A stretch of 64,000 nucleotides of DNA from Dactylosporangium aurantiacum (GCF_000716715.1 NZ_JNYJ01000031.1:32775-96774); one strand, 5' to 3'; counted from the stretch's first letter, positions 8,244 to 17,280 are shown. A program made the numbers and translations. The notes: generated by a model not told the origin, from the letters alone.

Positions 8244-8620
8244 CCCGCCGCCCCCTTCACACGCGCGCCTCCGAACGAGGCCGCCGCCTCGATCGTCGCA
8301 CCACGGCGCCGCGGCCGCTCGGCTGGGGCCCGGGTCCCGAAGCTGGACGGCGCCGCCTCCAGCAGCGGCAACGCGAGCTGCGCAGGCCCGCGTCGGCGGC
8401 GCGGTCCAGCAGGTCCGGCCGCAGGATCGAGGCGACGGTCCCAGCCGCCGGCCAGACCCGGCCCATGCCGCGCACCCCGTCGGACTGCGCGGCGGCAACG
8501 CGCCGGTTGTCAGCTCGTAGCCGCGCCACGCCGAGGCGGCGCGCACCTGGATCACCACCAGGTCGGGCAGCCCGGTGAGACGGGTGGCCGAGGGCGGAAG
8601 GTGGGGGCGGGCGGGTGTGC
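8244..8620 (-). pseudogene. possible decayed coding fragments between two genes
   Basis: No intact gene is supported in the 436 bp between 8243 and 8680. On the minus strand three short stretches in three different frames look coding-like (almost all codons end in G or C): one containing LTGLPDLVVIQVRAASAWRG, one with GMGRVWPAAGTVASILRPD and LLDRAADAGLR, and one ending just before the dehydrogenase start. This is what a frameshifted gene remnant would look like, but I do not recognise the protein. Confidence 0.3.
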
Positions 8621-8679
8621 GAGTTGTGCAGATGTCGTGCGCGGGCCGCCGGGACCGGGCGCCGTCGTAGGCTGGCCCG

Positions 8680-9525
8680 GTGAAGACCTTCCCGCTCGGC
8701 GAGCGCACCGTCCACCGCATCGGGTTCGGGGCGATGCAGCTGCCCGGCCGGGGTGCCTTCGGGCCGCCCCGGGACCGGGCCGAGGCCCTGGCCGTGGTGC
8801 GGCGCGCGGTCGAGCTCGGCGTCAACCACATCGACACCGCGCAGTACTACGGCCCCGACGTGGCCAACGAGCTGCTGCGCACCGCGCTGCACCCGTACGA
8901 CTCCCGGCTCGTGCTGGTGAGCAAGGTCGGCGCGAAGCGCGACGAGCGGGGCGGCTGGCTGCCGGCGCAGCGGCCCGAGCAGCTGCGCTCGGGCGTGCTG
9001 GACAACCTGCGGTCGCTGGACGTGGAGCGGCTGGACGTGGTGAATCTGCGGGTGACCGGCGCCGACGGCGACGTCGACTTCGACGCGCAGCTGGACGCGA
9101 TGATCGCGCTGCGCGACGAGGGGCTGATCGGCGCGGTCGGGCTCAGCAACGTGACCCTCGCGCAGCTGGAGCACGCCCTGACCCGCACCCCGGTCGCGTG
9201 CGTGCAGAACCCGTACAACCTGGTCGACCGCGGCGGCGAGGACGTGCTGCGGGCCTGCACCGACCGCGGGATCGCGTTCGTGCCGTTCTTCCCGCTCGGC
9301 GCCGCGTTCGGCCGCGAACGGGTCCTCGGGCACCCGGCGGTGAAGGCGACCGCGCACCGGCTGGACGTCACCCCGGCGCAGGTCGCACTGGCGTGGATCC
9401 TGGCGGTCGCGCCGAACACGCTGCTCATCCCGGGCACCGCGTCGCTGGAGCACCTCGAGGAGAACGTCGCCGCCGGGCACGTCGCCCTGGACGACGAGGC
9501 GATGAAGGCGCTCAGCCCAGCATGA
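8680..9525 (+). CDS. aldo/keto reductase family oxidoreductase
   Basis: The 281-residue TIM-barrel protein has an HIDTAQYYG block with D52 and Tyr57 and a SKVG block with K82, matching three of the four aldo/keto reductase catalytic residues. The usual His is replaced in the VVNLRV segment (N122-L-R124). NADPH-binding features (PGTASLEHLEEN) are near the C-terminus. The substrate is unknown. It starts at GTG 8680, six bases after a TAGGCT -10-like box (8668-8673), so it is probably leaderless. Its stop overlaps the PadR start (ATGA). Confidence 0.88.
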   Translation: MKTFPLGERTVHRIGFGAMQLPGRGAFGPPRDRAEALAVVRRAVELGVNHIDTAQYYGPDVANELLRTALHPYDSRLVLVSKVGAKRDERGGWLPAQRPEQLRSGVLDNLRSLDVERLDVVNLRVTGADGDVDFDAQLDAMIALRDEGLIGAVGLSNVTLAQLEHALTRTPVACVQNPYNLVDRGGEDVLRACTDRGIAFVPFFPLGAAFGRERVLGHPAVKATAHRLDVTPAQVALAWILAVAPNTLLIPGTASLEHLEENVAAGHVALDDEAMKALSPA

Positions 9526-10109
9526 GCCGGCGGAAGGTCGCGAACCTCTTGGCGCTGGCCGTGCTGGCCTACCTGGGCCGGGCGCCGATGCACCCCTACG
9601 AGCTGTCCAAGACGCTGCGGGCGCACGGCGACGACCGCAGCATCAAGTTCACCCACGGCTCGGTGTACATGGTGGTCGAGCAGCTGGTGAAGGCCGGGCT
9701 GATCGCGGAGCAGGAGACCAGCCGGGAGGGGCAGCGCCCCGAGCGCACCGTGTACGGCATCACCCCCGACGGCCGGGCCGAGCTGCAGGAGTGGCTCCGC
9801 GACCTGGTGGGCACGCCGCGGCACGAGTATCCGGCGTTCGGCTCGGCGCTGTCGCTGGTCAGCGCCCTGCACCCGGACGTCGTGGTGGAGCTGCTGCGGC
9901 AGCGCCTGGTGCTGCTGGAGGAGCAGCGCGCGGCGGCCGCGGCCCTCGCCGAGGCGGCCACGCCGCACCCGTTGTTCCTGGTCGAGGAGGTGTACCGGCA
10001 GGGCCTGCTGGAGGCGGAGATCGCGTTCGTGCACCGGTTCATCGAGCAGATCACCGACCCCGCGACGGGGTGGGGACCGATGTGGGCGGCGTACCACGAC
10101 ACCCAATAG
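9522..10109 (+). CDS. PadR family transcriptional regulator
   Basis: The 195-residue protein has the N-terminal winged helix typical of PadR (LALAVLAYLGRAPMHPYEL, then FTHGSVYMVVEQLVKAGLI) and a C-terminal helical dimerisation region (about 100-190). PadR proteins are ligand-responsive repressors. It overlaps the aldo/keto reductase by 4 bp (ATGA) and is followed by an FAD monooxygenase; three regularly spaced repeats at its own stop codon are a candidate binding site, which would place the monooxygenase under its control. Confidence 0.9.
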   Translation: MSRRKVANLLALAVLAYLGRAPMHPYELSKTLRAHGDDRSIKFTHGSVYMVVEQLVKAGLIAEQETSREGQRPERTVYGITPDGRAELQEWLRDLVGTPRHEYPAFGSALSLVSALHPDVVVELLRQRLVLLEEQRAAAAALAEAATPHPLFLVEEVYRQGLLEAEIAFVHRFIEQITDPATGWGPMWAAYHDTQ

Positions 10110-10142
10110 TTGACTCTGACTAGTTGACGGCGGATAGTTGGC
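10107..10142. promoter_or_regulatory. three 8-bp repeats on a 14-bp period, candidate PadR operator
   Basis: TAGTTGAC (10107-10114), TAGTTGAC (10121-10128) and TAGTTGGC (10135-10142) start exactly 14 bp apart, the first one overlapping the TAG stop of padR. The third overlaps an inverted repeat GTTG-GCAT-CAAC. They lie 30-65 bp before the monooxygenase start in an AT-richer patch. Operator function is inferred. Confidence 0.5.
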
Positions 10143-10172
10143 ATCAACCAATCATCGCGTCGGGGGTACGTC

Positions 10173-11366
10173 ATGGGTACAGTCACGTCCGCGATCGTCA
10201 TCGGCGGCGGCATCGCCGGTCCGGTCGCCGCGCTCGCGCTGCGGAAGGCCGGCATCGCCGTCACCGTCTTCGAGGGGCACGACGGGTTCGCCGACGGCGT
10301 CGGCGGGGCGCTCAGCATCGCGCCGAACGGCCGCACCGCCCTCGCCGCGGTCGACGCCGACCACGTCGTCGAGCGGGTCGGCACGCCGATGTCGGGCATG
10401 GTCATGCAGAGCTGGACCGGCAAGCGCCTGGCCGAGTTCGGCTCGTTCGACGACCTGCCGCCGATGCAGCTGGTGTGGCGGCACGAGCTGTACCGCGCCC
10501 TGTACGACGAGGCCGTCAGCCGGGGCATCCGCATCGCGCACGGCAAGCGCCTCGTCGGCCTGCGCGGGGGCGTGGCGGAGTTCGCCGACGGCAGCACCGC
10601 CGAGGCGGACGTCGTCATCGGCGCCGACGGGATCCGCTCCACGGTGCGGCGCCTCATCGACCCGGCCGCGCCGGCGCCCCGGTACGTGGGGCTGCTCGGC
10701 TTCGGCGCCCGCTGCTCCGGCGACGGCGTGCCGCCCACCGGCGACAAGATGCACCTGGTCTTCGGCCGCCGCGCCTTCTTCGGCTACCAGGTGACCGGCG
10801 GCGGCGACGGCGGCTGGTTCGTCAACCTGCCCTCGCGCGACCCGTCGTACGGCGCCGGCCGCACGCCCGCCGAGTGGCTGCCGGTGCTCGCCGACGCGTT
10901 CGCCGGCGACCGGGTGCCGGCCGTGGAGCTGATCCGCCGCACCGACCCCGCCGACCTGGTCGTCACCGGCGGCCTGGAGGACATCCCGTCGGTCCCGGTC
11001 TGGCACCGCGACCGCGCCGTGCTCATCGGCGACGCGGCCCACCCGACCTCGCCGAGCTCCGGGCAGGGCGCCTCACTCGCCGCCGAGAGCGCCGTGCAGC
11101 TCGCCCTCTGCCTGCGCGACCTGCCCGTGCCGGCGGCCTTCGCCGCGTACGAGCAGCTGCGCCGCGCCCGGGTCGAGCGGGTCATCGCCGCGGCGGCGCG
11201 CACCAACAGCGACAAGGCCGCCGGGCCGGTCGCCCGGGTGCTGCGCGACCTGCTGATGCCGACGGCGATGCGGCTGCTGAACAACCCGGAGAAGTGGCGC
11301 TGGCAGTTCGACCACCCGATCGACTGGTCGGCCACCGTCACCACCCCGGTGCCCGCCCGGGTCTGA
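10173..11366 (+). CDS. FAD-dependent monooxygenase (PHBH fold)
   Basis: The 397-residue protein shows the three flavin hydroxylase fingerprints: GGGIAG (11-16) for FAD, the DG motif in GADGIRSTVRR (152-153), and the GD motif LIGDAAHPTSPSSGQGA (286-291). Relatives hydroxylate aromatic or polyketide substrates or inactivate antibiotics; the substrate cannot be assigned. The ATG at 10173 has CGGGGG upstream. It follows the PadR gene by 63 bp that contain candidate operator repeats, so it may be inducible. Confidence 0.88.
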   Translation: MGTVTSAIVIGGGIAGPVAALALRKAGIAVTVFEGHDGFADGVGGALSIAPNGRTALAAVDADHVVERVGTPMSGMVMQSWTGKRLAEFGSFDDLPPMQLVWRHELYRALYDEAVSRGIRIAHGKRLVGLRGGVAEFADGSTAEADVVIGADGIRSTVRRLIDPAAPAPRYVGLLGFGARCSGDGVPPTGDKMHLVFGRRAFFGYQVTGGGDGGWFVNLPSRDPSYGAGRTPAEWLPVLADAFAGDRVPAVELIRRTDPADLVVTGGLEDIPSVPVWHRDRAVLIGDAAHPTSPSSGQGASLAAESAVQLALCLRDLPVPAAFAAYEQLRRARVERVIAAAARTNSDKAAGPVARVLRDLLMPTAMRLLNNPEKWRWQFDHPIDWSATVTTPVPARV

Positions 11367-11374
11367 GCGGCCGC

Positions 11375-11887
11375 TCACGCCCCGGCGGCGCGGACCTGTT
11401 CGGCGAGGCGCAGGGTGGGCTCGTCGAACAGGACCAGCCGCACCGGGTCGACCCCGGGCGGCGGGTCCCGCAGCACGGCGAGGGCCTGCCGGACGGCGTC
11501 GTCCTTGGGCCACCGGTACACCCCGGACGACAGCAACGGGAAGGCCACCGACCGCGCCCCCAGCTCGGCGGCGACGGCCAGGCTGTTGACGTAGCACTCG
11601 CGCAGCGTCGCCGAGCGGTCCTCGGTGGCGCTCCAGACGGGGCCGACCGTGTGGATGACCCAGGTCGCGGGCAGCCGCCCCGCGGTCGTGGCGACCGCCC
11701 GGCCCGGCCGCAGCCCCTTGCCCAGGTGCGCGGCCCGCAGCGCGCGGCAGGCGGCCAGGATCTCCGGGCCGCCCTTGCGGTGGATCGCGCCGTCGACCCC
11801 GCCGCCGCCGAGCAGCGACGAGTTCGCGGCGTTGACGATCGCGTCGACCCGCTGCTCGGTGATGTCCCCGGCGACCAGCTCCAGCAT
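11375..11887 (-). CDS. macrodomain protein, probable O-acetyl-ADP-ribose deacetylase
   Basis: The 170-residue protein is a single macrodomain: GDIT near the start (7-10), IVNAANSSLLGGGGVDGAIH (17-36) and the late LLSSGVYRWP block match MacroD/YmdB-type proteins that bind ADP-ribose and hydrolyse O-acetyl-ADP-ribose or mono-ADP-ribose ester bonds. Cytoplasmic. It is convergent with the FAD monooxygenase (8 bp between stops). Confidence 0.9.
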   Translation of the reverse strand: MLELVAGDITEQRVDAIVNAANSSLLGGGGVDGAIHRKGGPEILAACRALRAAHLGKGLRPGRAVATTAGRLPATWVIHTVGPVWSATEDRSATLRECYVNSLAVAAELGARSVAFPLLSSGVYRWPKDDAVRQALAVLRDPPPGVDPVRLVLFDEPTLRLAEQVRAAGA

Positions 11888-11912
11888 CCGCAGATGGTGC
11901 CACGCGACGCGC

Positions 11913-12563
11913 TTATCTGCTCCCGAAGGGGATCACCTTCGTGGCGCCGGTGCCGAGGCGCTGCACGACGAGGGTGGCGGTCTCCGGGGTCAGGTTGCGG
12001 GCGTCGGCGACGTTCCACGCCTCGCCGGCCGCGTACGTGGCGCCCTGCCAGGTGGGGTGGACCACGGGGATCAGGGCCCTCATCACCGACTCGAACGCCT
12101 GCCCGTCGCTGACCCGGTCGAACGTGGTGATCGTGACGACGGTGCCCGCCAGGGAGCAGGTGCCCTGGTCGTGGTACCGGTAGACCGACTCGTCGTGGTC
12201 GGTGGACTGGGCGTAGTTGTCGCAGCGCAGGTCGGCGGCGATCGCGGCGGCCGGCTCGCCCAGGTAGGCGGGCCTGCTGAGCGCGGCGGCGACCCGCGGC
12301 GCCTGCCAGCCGGCGACACCGGCGGCGACGGCCACGAGCGCGAAGCCCGCGGCGAGCCGCCCGCGGCCGGCCCCGGACCGCGCCGGCCGCGACGCCCCGG
12401 CGTACGGGCCGGCGCCCTCCGGCCCGGTTCCCGCCGGCGTAGCCTCCGCCAGTTCGGCCTCCGCCGGCCCGGTCCCTGTCGGCTCGGTCTCGGCCGGCCC
12501 GGCCTCCGCCGGCCGAGGCTCCGGTGCGGTGGCGGTCGGGACGGTCTCCAGGGACGCTGCCAA
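11913..12563 (-). CDS. hypothetical single-pass membrane protein with Pro/Ala-rich N-terminus
   Basis: The 216-residue protein has a low-complexity Ala/Pro/Glu/Thr N-terminus (1-65), one membrane segment (about 70-88, GFALVAVAAGVAGW) and an external domain of about 120 residues with two Cys (in LRCDNYAQ and GTCSLAGT) that could form a disulfide. I do not recognise the family. A TTG start at 12563 is supported by GGAGG six bases upstream. Same direction as the following macrodomain gene, 25 bp away. Confidence 0.75.
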   Translation of the reverse strand: MAASLETVPTATAPEPRPAEAGPAETEPTGTGPAEAELAEATPAGTGPEGAGPYAGASRPARSGAGRGRLAAGFALVAVAAGVAGWQAPRVAAALSRPAYLGEPAAAIAADLRCDNYAQSTDHDESVYRYHDQGTCSLAGTVVTITTFDRVSDGQAFESVMRALIPVVHPTWQGATYAAGEAWNVADARNLTPETATLVVQRLGTGATKVIPFGSR

Positions 12564-12653
12564 CGCGGGCCTCCTGCGGGTACAAGCGCGAAAATTTCTG
12601 ACATGTCGAATTTAGGGGCAATCGTGGTGCGGAGCTGTCCCCCGGGCAGCCAG

Positions 12654-12682
12654 AAAGGCCGGCGCTGGGGGCACCGGCCTTT
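12654..12682 (-). terminator. terminator after the DUF2334 gene
   Basis: AAAGGCCGG (12654-12662) and CCGGCCTTT (12674-12682) form a 9-bp stem with an 11-base loop; read on the minus strand it ends in TTT, 16 bp past the DUF2334 stop. Confidence 0.7.
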
Positions 12683-12697
12683 CCGTGTCGGGCGGTC

Positions 12698-15130
12698 CTA
12701 CATCGCGGACGCGGGGACGAACGTGTAACCGGCCCCCTGCACGCCCTCGACCGTCTGCCGCAGGTAGCTCAGCGGGACGTACGGGTGGAAGAAGAAGCTC
12801 GCCACGCCGTCGCGGACCGCGGTGTTGAGCTGCGCGGAGGCGACGATGTCCGCCGGCAGGTGCGCCGGGTGGTTGTTGAACGGCTCCAGCTCGACGTTGC
12901 CGATGTTCTCCGGCACCGTCAGCACCCCGTAGATGTCGCGCACCGTGTACGGGAAGAACTGGCCGAAGATCCGCGAGTTGTCCAGCGCGCCGCCGCGCAG
13001 GGCGCCGGAGGTGTACAGGCCACGGTCGTAGCGGGTCTTGAAGGTCGCCGCGACCGCCCGGTTGGCCGCGTCGGAGCCGGCGTAGTGCGGGAACTCGAAG
13101 ATGGTCGGCGCGGTGAGCCCGGCCGCCTTGAACGCCGCGAACGCCCCGTCGATGCGGCCCTGCGCCCAGACCTGCGAGTCGGCCGGCACCGGGCCGTCGT
13201 AGATGACGTTATTCGTGACCGGGTCGACGTGCGCGGTGTAGAACTCGAAGTCGTCGGCACTGGCGCCGTTGTACGGGTTGAGCATGCTCTCGTACTGGTG
13301 CGTGTAGCCGTGCATGAGCAGCGTGCCGCCGTGCGACTGCATGTACTTGAGCTCGGCGACCACCTGGGGCCGGTCGGCGAGGGTGTAGTCCTCGGCCACG
13401 CCGCCGCTGCCGGCGCCCAGCGGGTCGCGGTAGCGGGAGTAGACGGCCACCGAGAACGGGATGTTCTTGCCGTACAGGTAGTTGGTGATCGCCCGCAGCT
13501 CGGCGGGGTCGGCGTCGGGGCCGACGTCCTCGATGCGGACCAGGGCCCGGTGCCGCTCCGCGGTCGACGGGGCGAGCGCGTCGAAGAGGAAGTCGCAGAA
13601 CGCGACGTACCGGTCGTCGGCGCTGATGTAGGCGAACGGGATCTCGCCGATATAGGTGAAGTTGCCCGACCGCACGCCCCACGGCAGCGTCGTGCCGTCG
13701 GCGCGCACCGCGGTGGCCACCGGCGTCGCCTTGGTGGCGTCGCTGATCGTGGTGTTCATGATGCCGGCGCCGTTGCGCGGGTCCCGGGTGAACGACCTGG
13801 CCTTGTAGTCCACCTTGGAGACCGCCGACACGTCGAAGCCGGTCCAGGTGAAGCCGCGGTCGGCCACGAAGTTCGGGTCGCGGGCGGTCAGCTGCCAGAT
13901 GTTGTCGTAGATCCACACGACCGGCTTGGTGGTCGCGGTCACGTCGTCGAGGAACGCCACGGGCAGCGGCTCGTCGTACGTGCTGCCGAGGTACACCACG
14001 GCCTGGAACTGCTCCAGCTCACCGGCGGCATAGCTGGTCACCGGCTGCGCGGTCCAGTCGCCGAAGTGGGAGCTGAGGTTGGCGGCGGCCATCGCGTAGA
14101 GCTCGCCGAGGAAGCCGTACGGGCCGGTGCTGTCGTACAGCACCAGGGTCCTGCCGGTGGCGCCCGGGATGCCGGCGCCGTTGACGCCGTTGGCGACCGG
14201 CGTGGCCGGCGTCGTGACCACCGTCGGGGCGGACGCCGCGGAGACGTTCCCGGCGGCGTCGGACGCCTGGACGGTGAAGCCGTAGGCGGTCAGCGGCGCC
14301 AGCCCGGTCAGGGTCACACTGTTGACGGTGCTGGTCACCACGGTCGGGCCGCCGAGCACCGTGTACTGGGTGACGCCGACGTCGTCGGTCGAGGCGGCCC
14401 AGGTGAGGGTCACGCCGGTCGACGTCACGGCGCTCGCGACCGGGACGCCCGGCGCGCTCGGCGCGGCCGTGTCCGGCGCCGGCGGCGGGGTCAGCGTGGT
14501 GAACGCGACCGGGGCCGACGCGGCGGAGGCGTTGTTCGCGGCGTCGAGGGCCTTGACCGTCACGCTGTGCGCCGTGCCGGGCTCGAGCCCGGCCAGGGTC
14601 GTGGACGTGCCGGTGACCGTGGCCTTCAGGGTGCCGTTGTCGAACACCTGGTACCCGGTGACGCCGACCGCGTCGGTGGAGGCGCCCCAGCTGACCGTGG
14701 CACCGGTGGTGGTGACGTCGGTGACGCCCGGCGCGCCCGGCACCGTCGGCGCGACCCGGTCCGTGACGCCCGTGGTGAACGACCAGACGTAGTTCGACGT
14801 GGCGAGCTTCACCGTCATCGTGTACTTCGTCTGCTCGGCGAGCGCGGCCCGCGGCGTGAAGGTGAACGTGTGCGTCGGCGCGTCGTACGCGTAGTAGGAC
14901 GCGACGGCCGCCCCGCCGCTGGTCTTCACGAACGAGTACCGCAGCGCGGACGGGTCGACCGCGTCGGCGTAGGTGATCGTCGGGCGGACGCCGACGGCAA
15001 CGCCGGTCGTCCCGTTCTTCGGCGTGACCCCGCTGACCGCCGGCCCCGCGGCGTGTGCCGCCGTGCCCAGGCCACCGGCGGCGATGGCGCCGACGATCGT
15101 CGACGCCACCAGCTTCACCACAGTGCGCAC
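12698..15130 (-). CDS. secreted Ig-like/FN3 protein with DUF2334 deacetylase-like domain
   Basis: The 810-residue protein has a signal peptide (1-27), an Ig-like SbsA/Big_5 domain (about 30-120, with VWSFTTG at its end), two fibronectin type III domains (about 128-213 and 222-312) and a large DUF2334 region. DUF2334 is related to polysaccharide deacetylases; RIEDVGP (near 530) and HGYTH (near 606) are its hallmark blocks. A role in modifying an extracellular glycan or wall polymer is inferred. Start GTG 15130; no strong ribosome site is seen. It lies downstream of a collagen-like gene, separated by a terminator. Confidence 0.85.
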   Translation of the reverse strand: MRTVVKLVASTIVGAIAAGGLGTAAHAAGPAVSGVTPKNGTTGVAVGVRPTITYADAVDPSALRYSFVKTSGGAAVASYYAYDAPTHTFTFTPRAALAEQTKYTMTVKLATSNYVWSFTTGVTDRVAPTVPGAPGVTDVTTTGATVSWGASTDAVGVTGYQVFDNGTLKATVTGTSTTLAGLEPGTAHSVTVKALDAANNASAASAPVAFTTLTPPPAPDTAAPSAPGVPVASAVTSTGVTLTWAASTDDVGVTQYTVLGGPTVVTSTVNSVTLTGLAPLTAYGFTVQASDAAGNVSAASAPTVVTTPATPVANGVNGAGIPGATGRTLVLYDSTGPYGFLGELYAMAAANLSSHFGDWTAQPVTSYAAGELEQFQAVVYLGSTYDEPLPVAFLDDVTATTKPVVWIYDNIWQLTARDPNFVADRGFTWTGFDVSAVSKVDYKARSFTRDPRNGAGIMNTTISDATKATPVATAVRADGTTLPWGVRSGNFTYIGEIPFAYISADDRYVAFCDFLFDALAPSTAERHRALVRIEDVGPDADPAELRAITNYLYGKNIPFSVAVYSRYRDPLGAGSGGVAEDYTLADRPQVVAELKYMQSHGGTLLMHGYTHQYESMLNPYNGASADDFEFYTAHVDPVTNNVIYDGPVPADSQVWAQGRIDGAFAAFKAAGLTAPTIFEFPHYAGSDAANRAVAATFKTRYDRGLYTSGALRGGALDNSRIFGQFFPYTVRDIYGVLTVPENIGNVELEPFNNHPAHLPADIVASAQLNTAVRDGVASFFFHPYVPLSYLRQTVEGVQGAGYTFVPASAM

Positions 15131-15170
15131 AGGTGCTCGCTTTCGCTTGGATTTTCGGGTGTACGGACGC

Positions 15171-15200
15171 AGCGGCCCCGGCGTGCTTGCCGGGGCCGCT
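15171..15200 (-). terminator. terminator between the collagen-like and DUF2334 genes
   Basis: AGCGGCCCCGGC (15171-15182) and GCCGGGGCCGCT (15189-15200) form a perfect 12-bp stem with a 6-base loop, 11 bp after the collagen-like stop on the minus strand. Confidence 0.7.
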
Positions 15201-15211
15201 CCTTCGGTCGT

Positions 15212-16966
15212 TCAGCTGAGGGTCAGGCAGCTCACGACGGCCGAGACGGTGCTGGTCTGGCCCGTGTGGGTGAAGTTGAAGACCCAGGTCTTGGAGCCCG
15301 CGGAGGCCGGGCCGCTGGACGACAGACCCACGGTGCCGCTGGCGCCCTGGTACCAGCTGCCGGCGATCGCGACACCCGTGGTGCAGGTGACGTTCAGCGT
15401 GCCGGTGCTGTTGGCCAGGGTGCCGCCGCCGGTCGCGGTGGTCACGGTCTGCGTGACGGCGGCCGCGCCGCCCTTGATGTTGGCCGTCTTCGTCCAGGCG
15501 GTCGCGCCGGTCTTCTTGTAGACGTCGGCGGTGGCGGTGTCGAGGTACATGTCGTTGACCGCGCCGAGGGCACCGGCGGGGGCGCCCGCGCCCGTCAGCC
15601 ACACCGCGCCGGGCGTGCCAGCGGGACCCTGGGCGCCGGCCGCGCCGGCCTCGCCTTTCTCGCCCTGGGCACCCTGGGCACCCTGTGCGCCCTGGGCACC
15701 GGCCGCGCCGTCGACGCCGTCCTTGCCCTTCAGCGAGGCCAGCCACTGCTCCGGCGTGCCGGTGAACGCGTTCATGTCGACCGCGAGCTGGTACGCGTCC
15801 TTGCCGTCGACGCCGTTCACGCCCACGAGCGAGGCGAGCCACTCCTGCACCGTGCCGATGGTCGGGTCGTTGGCGAGGGCCAGGTCGTACGCGCTCAGGC
15901 CGGGCATGCCCTGGATGCCCTGGACACCCTGGATGCCCTGGGGGCCCTGTTCACCCTTCTCACCCTGGACGCCCTGCGCACCCTGGGCGCCGGTCTCGCC
16001 GGTGTCGCCCTTCGGGCCCGGGTCGCCGTCCTTGCCGTTGATGCCGGGGATGCCCTGGAGGCCCTGGAGGCCCTGCTCGCCCTGCTCGCCCTGGGCGCCG
16101 GTGTCGCCCTTCTCGCCCTTTTCGCCCTGGGCGCCGGTGTCGCCCTTCTCGCCCTGAGCGCCGGTCGCGCCGGTCTCGCCCTGGATGCCCTGAGCGCCCT
16201 GCGCCCCGGTCTCGCCCTTCTCGCCCTGGACGCCCTGGGCTCCGGTCTCGCCCTTGTCACCCTGAGCGCCCTGCGCACCGGTCTCGCCCTGGGCGCCGGC
16301 CGCGCCGGTCTCGCCCTTCTCACCCTGGACGCCCTGAGCGCCCTGCGCACCGGTCTCGCCCTTCTCACCCTGGACGCCCTGGACGCCCTGCGCACCGGTC
16401 TCGCCCTTCTCACCCTGGACGCCCTGGACGCCCTGCGCACCGGTCTCGCCCTTCTCACCCTGGACGCCCTGAGCGCCCTGCGCACCGGTCTCGCCCCTCT
16501 CACCCTGGACGCCCTGAGCGCCCTGCGCACCGGTCTCGCCCTTGGCGCCGGTCTCGCCCTTGGCGCCGGTGGCGCCCGTCGCGCCGGTCGCGCCCGTGGC
16601 ACCGGTGGCGCCCGTCGCGCCCTTCGGGCCGGCGGGGCCGGGCTGGCCCGCGGGGCCCGTCGCGCCGGGGAGGCCCCGCGCGCCGGTCGCGCCCTGGGGA
16701 CCCTGCGGGCCGGTGGCGCCGGTCGCGCCGGTCGCGCCGGTCGCGCCCTTCTGGTTCCACTGGACCATCTGCTCGCTGTTGCGGCAGCGCGTACCGGACT
16801 GGTAGTCGATGACCCGCAGCGCGCTGGTGTTCTTGTCGCGGCAGCCGGTGATGACCCCGGTGTTGCTGGCGGGAATGGCACCGAAAGCGGCGCTGCCGAC
16901 ACCGACGAGCACGGCCGCGGCGGTCGCGCCGATGGCGGCGATCTTCTGCTTCTTCGAGCGGAACAC
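15212..16966 (-). CDS. collagen-like triple-helix repeat protein, exported
   Basis: The 584-residue protein has a short basic start and one hydrophobic export segment (8-30), a small domain with two Cys (C41, C61), and then a Gly-x-y repeat region from residue 74 to about 450, first rich in GAT, later in [15 protein letters not shown] units. Two 20-30-residue interruptions (near 355 and 385) share a WLASL motif. The C-terminal 130 residues are a non-collagenous domain (from [11 protein letters not shown]), perhaps for trimerisation. Bacterial collagen-like proteins are surface filaments or adhesins. GTG start at 16966 with AGGAGA five bases upstream. Internal DNA repeats of about 45 bp follow the protein repeat. 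Confidence 0.88.
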   Translation of the reverse strand: MFRSKKQKIAAIGATAAAVLVGVGSAAFGAIPASNTGVITGCRDKNTSALRVIDYQSGTRCRNSEQMVQWNQKGATGATGATGATGPQGPQGATGARGLPGATGPAGQPGPAGPKGATGATGATGATGATGATGAKGETGAKGETGAQGAQGVQGERGETGAQGAQGVQGEKGETGAQGVQGVQGEKGETGAQGVQGVQGEKGETGAQGAQGVQGEKGETGAAGAQGETGAQGAQGDKGETGAQGVQGEKGETGAQGAQGIQGETGATGAQGEKGDTGAQGEKGEKGDTGAQGEQGEQGLQGLQGIPGINGKDGDPGPKGDTGETGAQGAQGVQGEKGEQGPQGIQGVQGIQGMPGLSAYDLALANDPTIGTVQEWLASLVGVNGVDGKDAYQLAVDMNAFTGTPEQWLASLKGKDGVDGAAGAQGAQGAQGAQGEKGEAGAAGAQGPAGTPGAVWLTGAGAPAGALGAVNDMYLDTATADVYKKTGATAWTKTANIKGGAAAVTQTVTTATGGGTLANSTGTLNVTCTTGVAIAGSWYQGASGTVGLSSSGPASAGSKTWVFNFTHTGQTSTVSAVVSCLTLS

Positions 16967-17016
16967 GCAGTTCTCCTAATGTGGGGCGGTACGTATGTCG
17001 GTGACGGCTTGCTTCG

Positions 17017-17247
17017 CTATTCGCTGATGACGACGACGCGTTCGGACGGTTTGAGCTGCTGCGGGTCCGGCGGTGGCTGCAGCTCGCTGCGGCTCGCGGG
17101 ACGGGAGACGACTCCGGCGTCGGCGGCGGGCGTACGGTGCGCCGCGGCCAGGTAGATCACGGCGGCGAGGGCCACCGCGGCGACCGCGGCACCGACGCCG
17201 AACACTGCTTTCTTCAGCACGGAAGACCCCCGTTTCCGCCGTGGCAC
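17017..17247 (-). CDS. small single-pass membrane protein
   Basis: The 76-residue protein has a basic N-terminus (PRRKRGS), one membrane helix (about 13-35) and a Pro-rich external tail. It is not a recognised family. The GTG at 17247 lacks a clear ribosome site. It precedes the collagen-like gene by 50 bp in the same direction and may assist its export or anchoring (inference). A terminator-like hairpin and a strongly structured region lie just upstream. Confidence 0.6.
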   Translation of the reverse strand: MPRRKRGSSVLKKAVFGVGAAVAAVALAAVIYLAAAHRTPAADAGVVSRPASRSELQPPPDPQQLKPSERVVVISE

Positions 17248-17262
17248 GGCATGCTTGAGAAA

Positions 17263-17280
17263 CCCTCGAGATGTCGAGGG
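17263..17280 (-). terminator. hairpin with T-rich tail in the leader of the small membrane gene
   Basis: On the minus strand CCCTCGA-CATC-TCGAGGG is followed by TTTCTC and then, within 16 bases, by the start codon of the membrane protein. A terminator at this spot, downstream of a structured leader, suggests conditional read-through; it could alternatively be a regulator-binding palindrome. Confidence 0.5.

Noticed and set aside
7275..10109. A 944-codon plus-strand frame
   Set aside because: Most of it is antisense to the serine hydrolase and the dehydrogenase or out of frame with the aldo/keto reductase; only the last 195 codons (PadR) are a gene.
15212..16966. Prophage tail fibre
   Set aside because: Gly-x-y repeats and the C-terminal domain recall phage fibres, but there is an export signal and no phage gene nearby.
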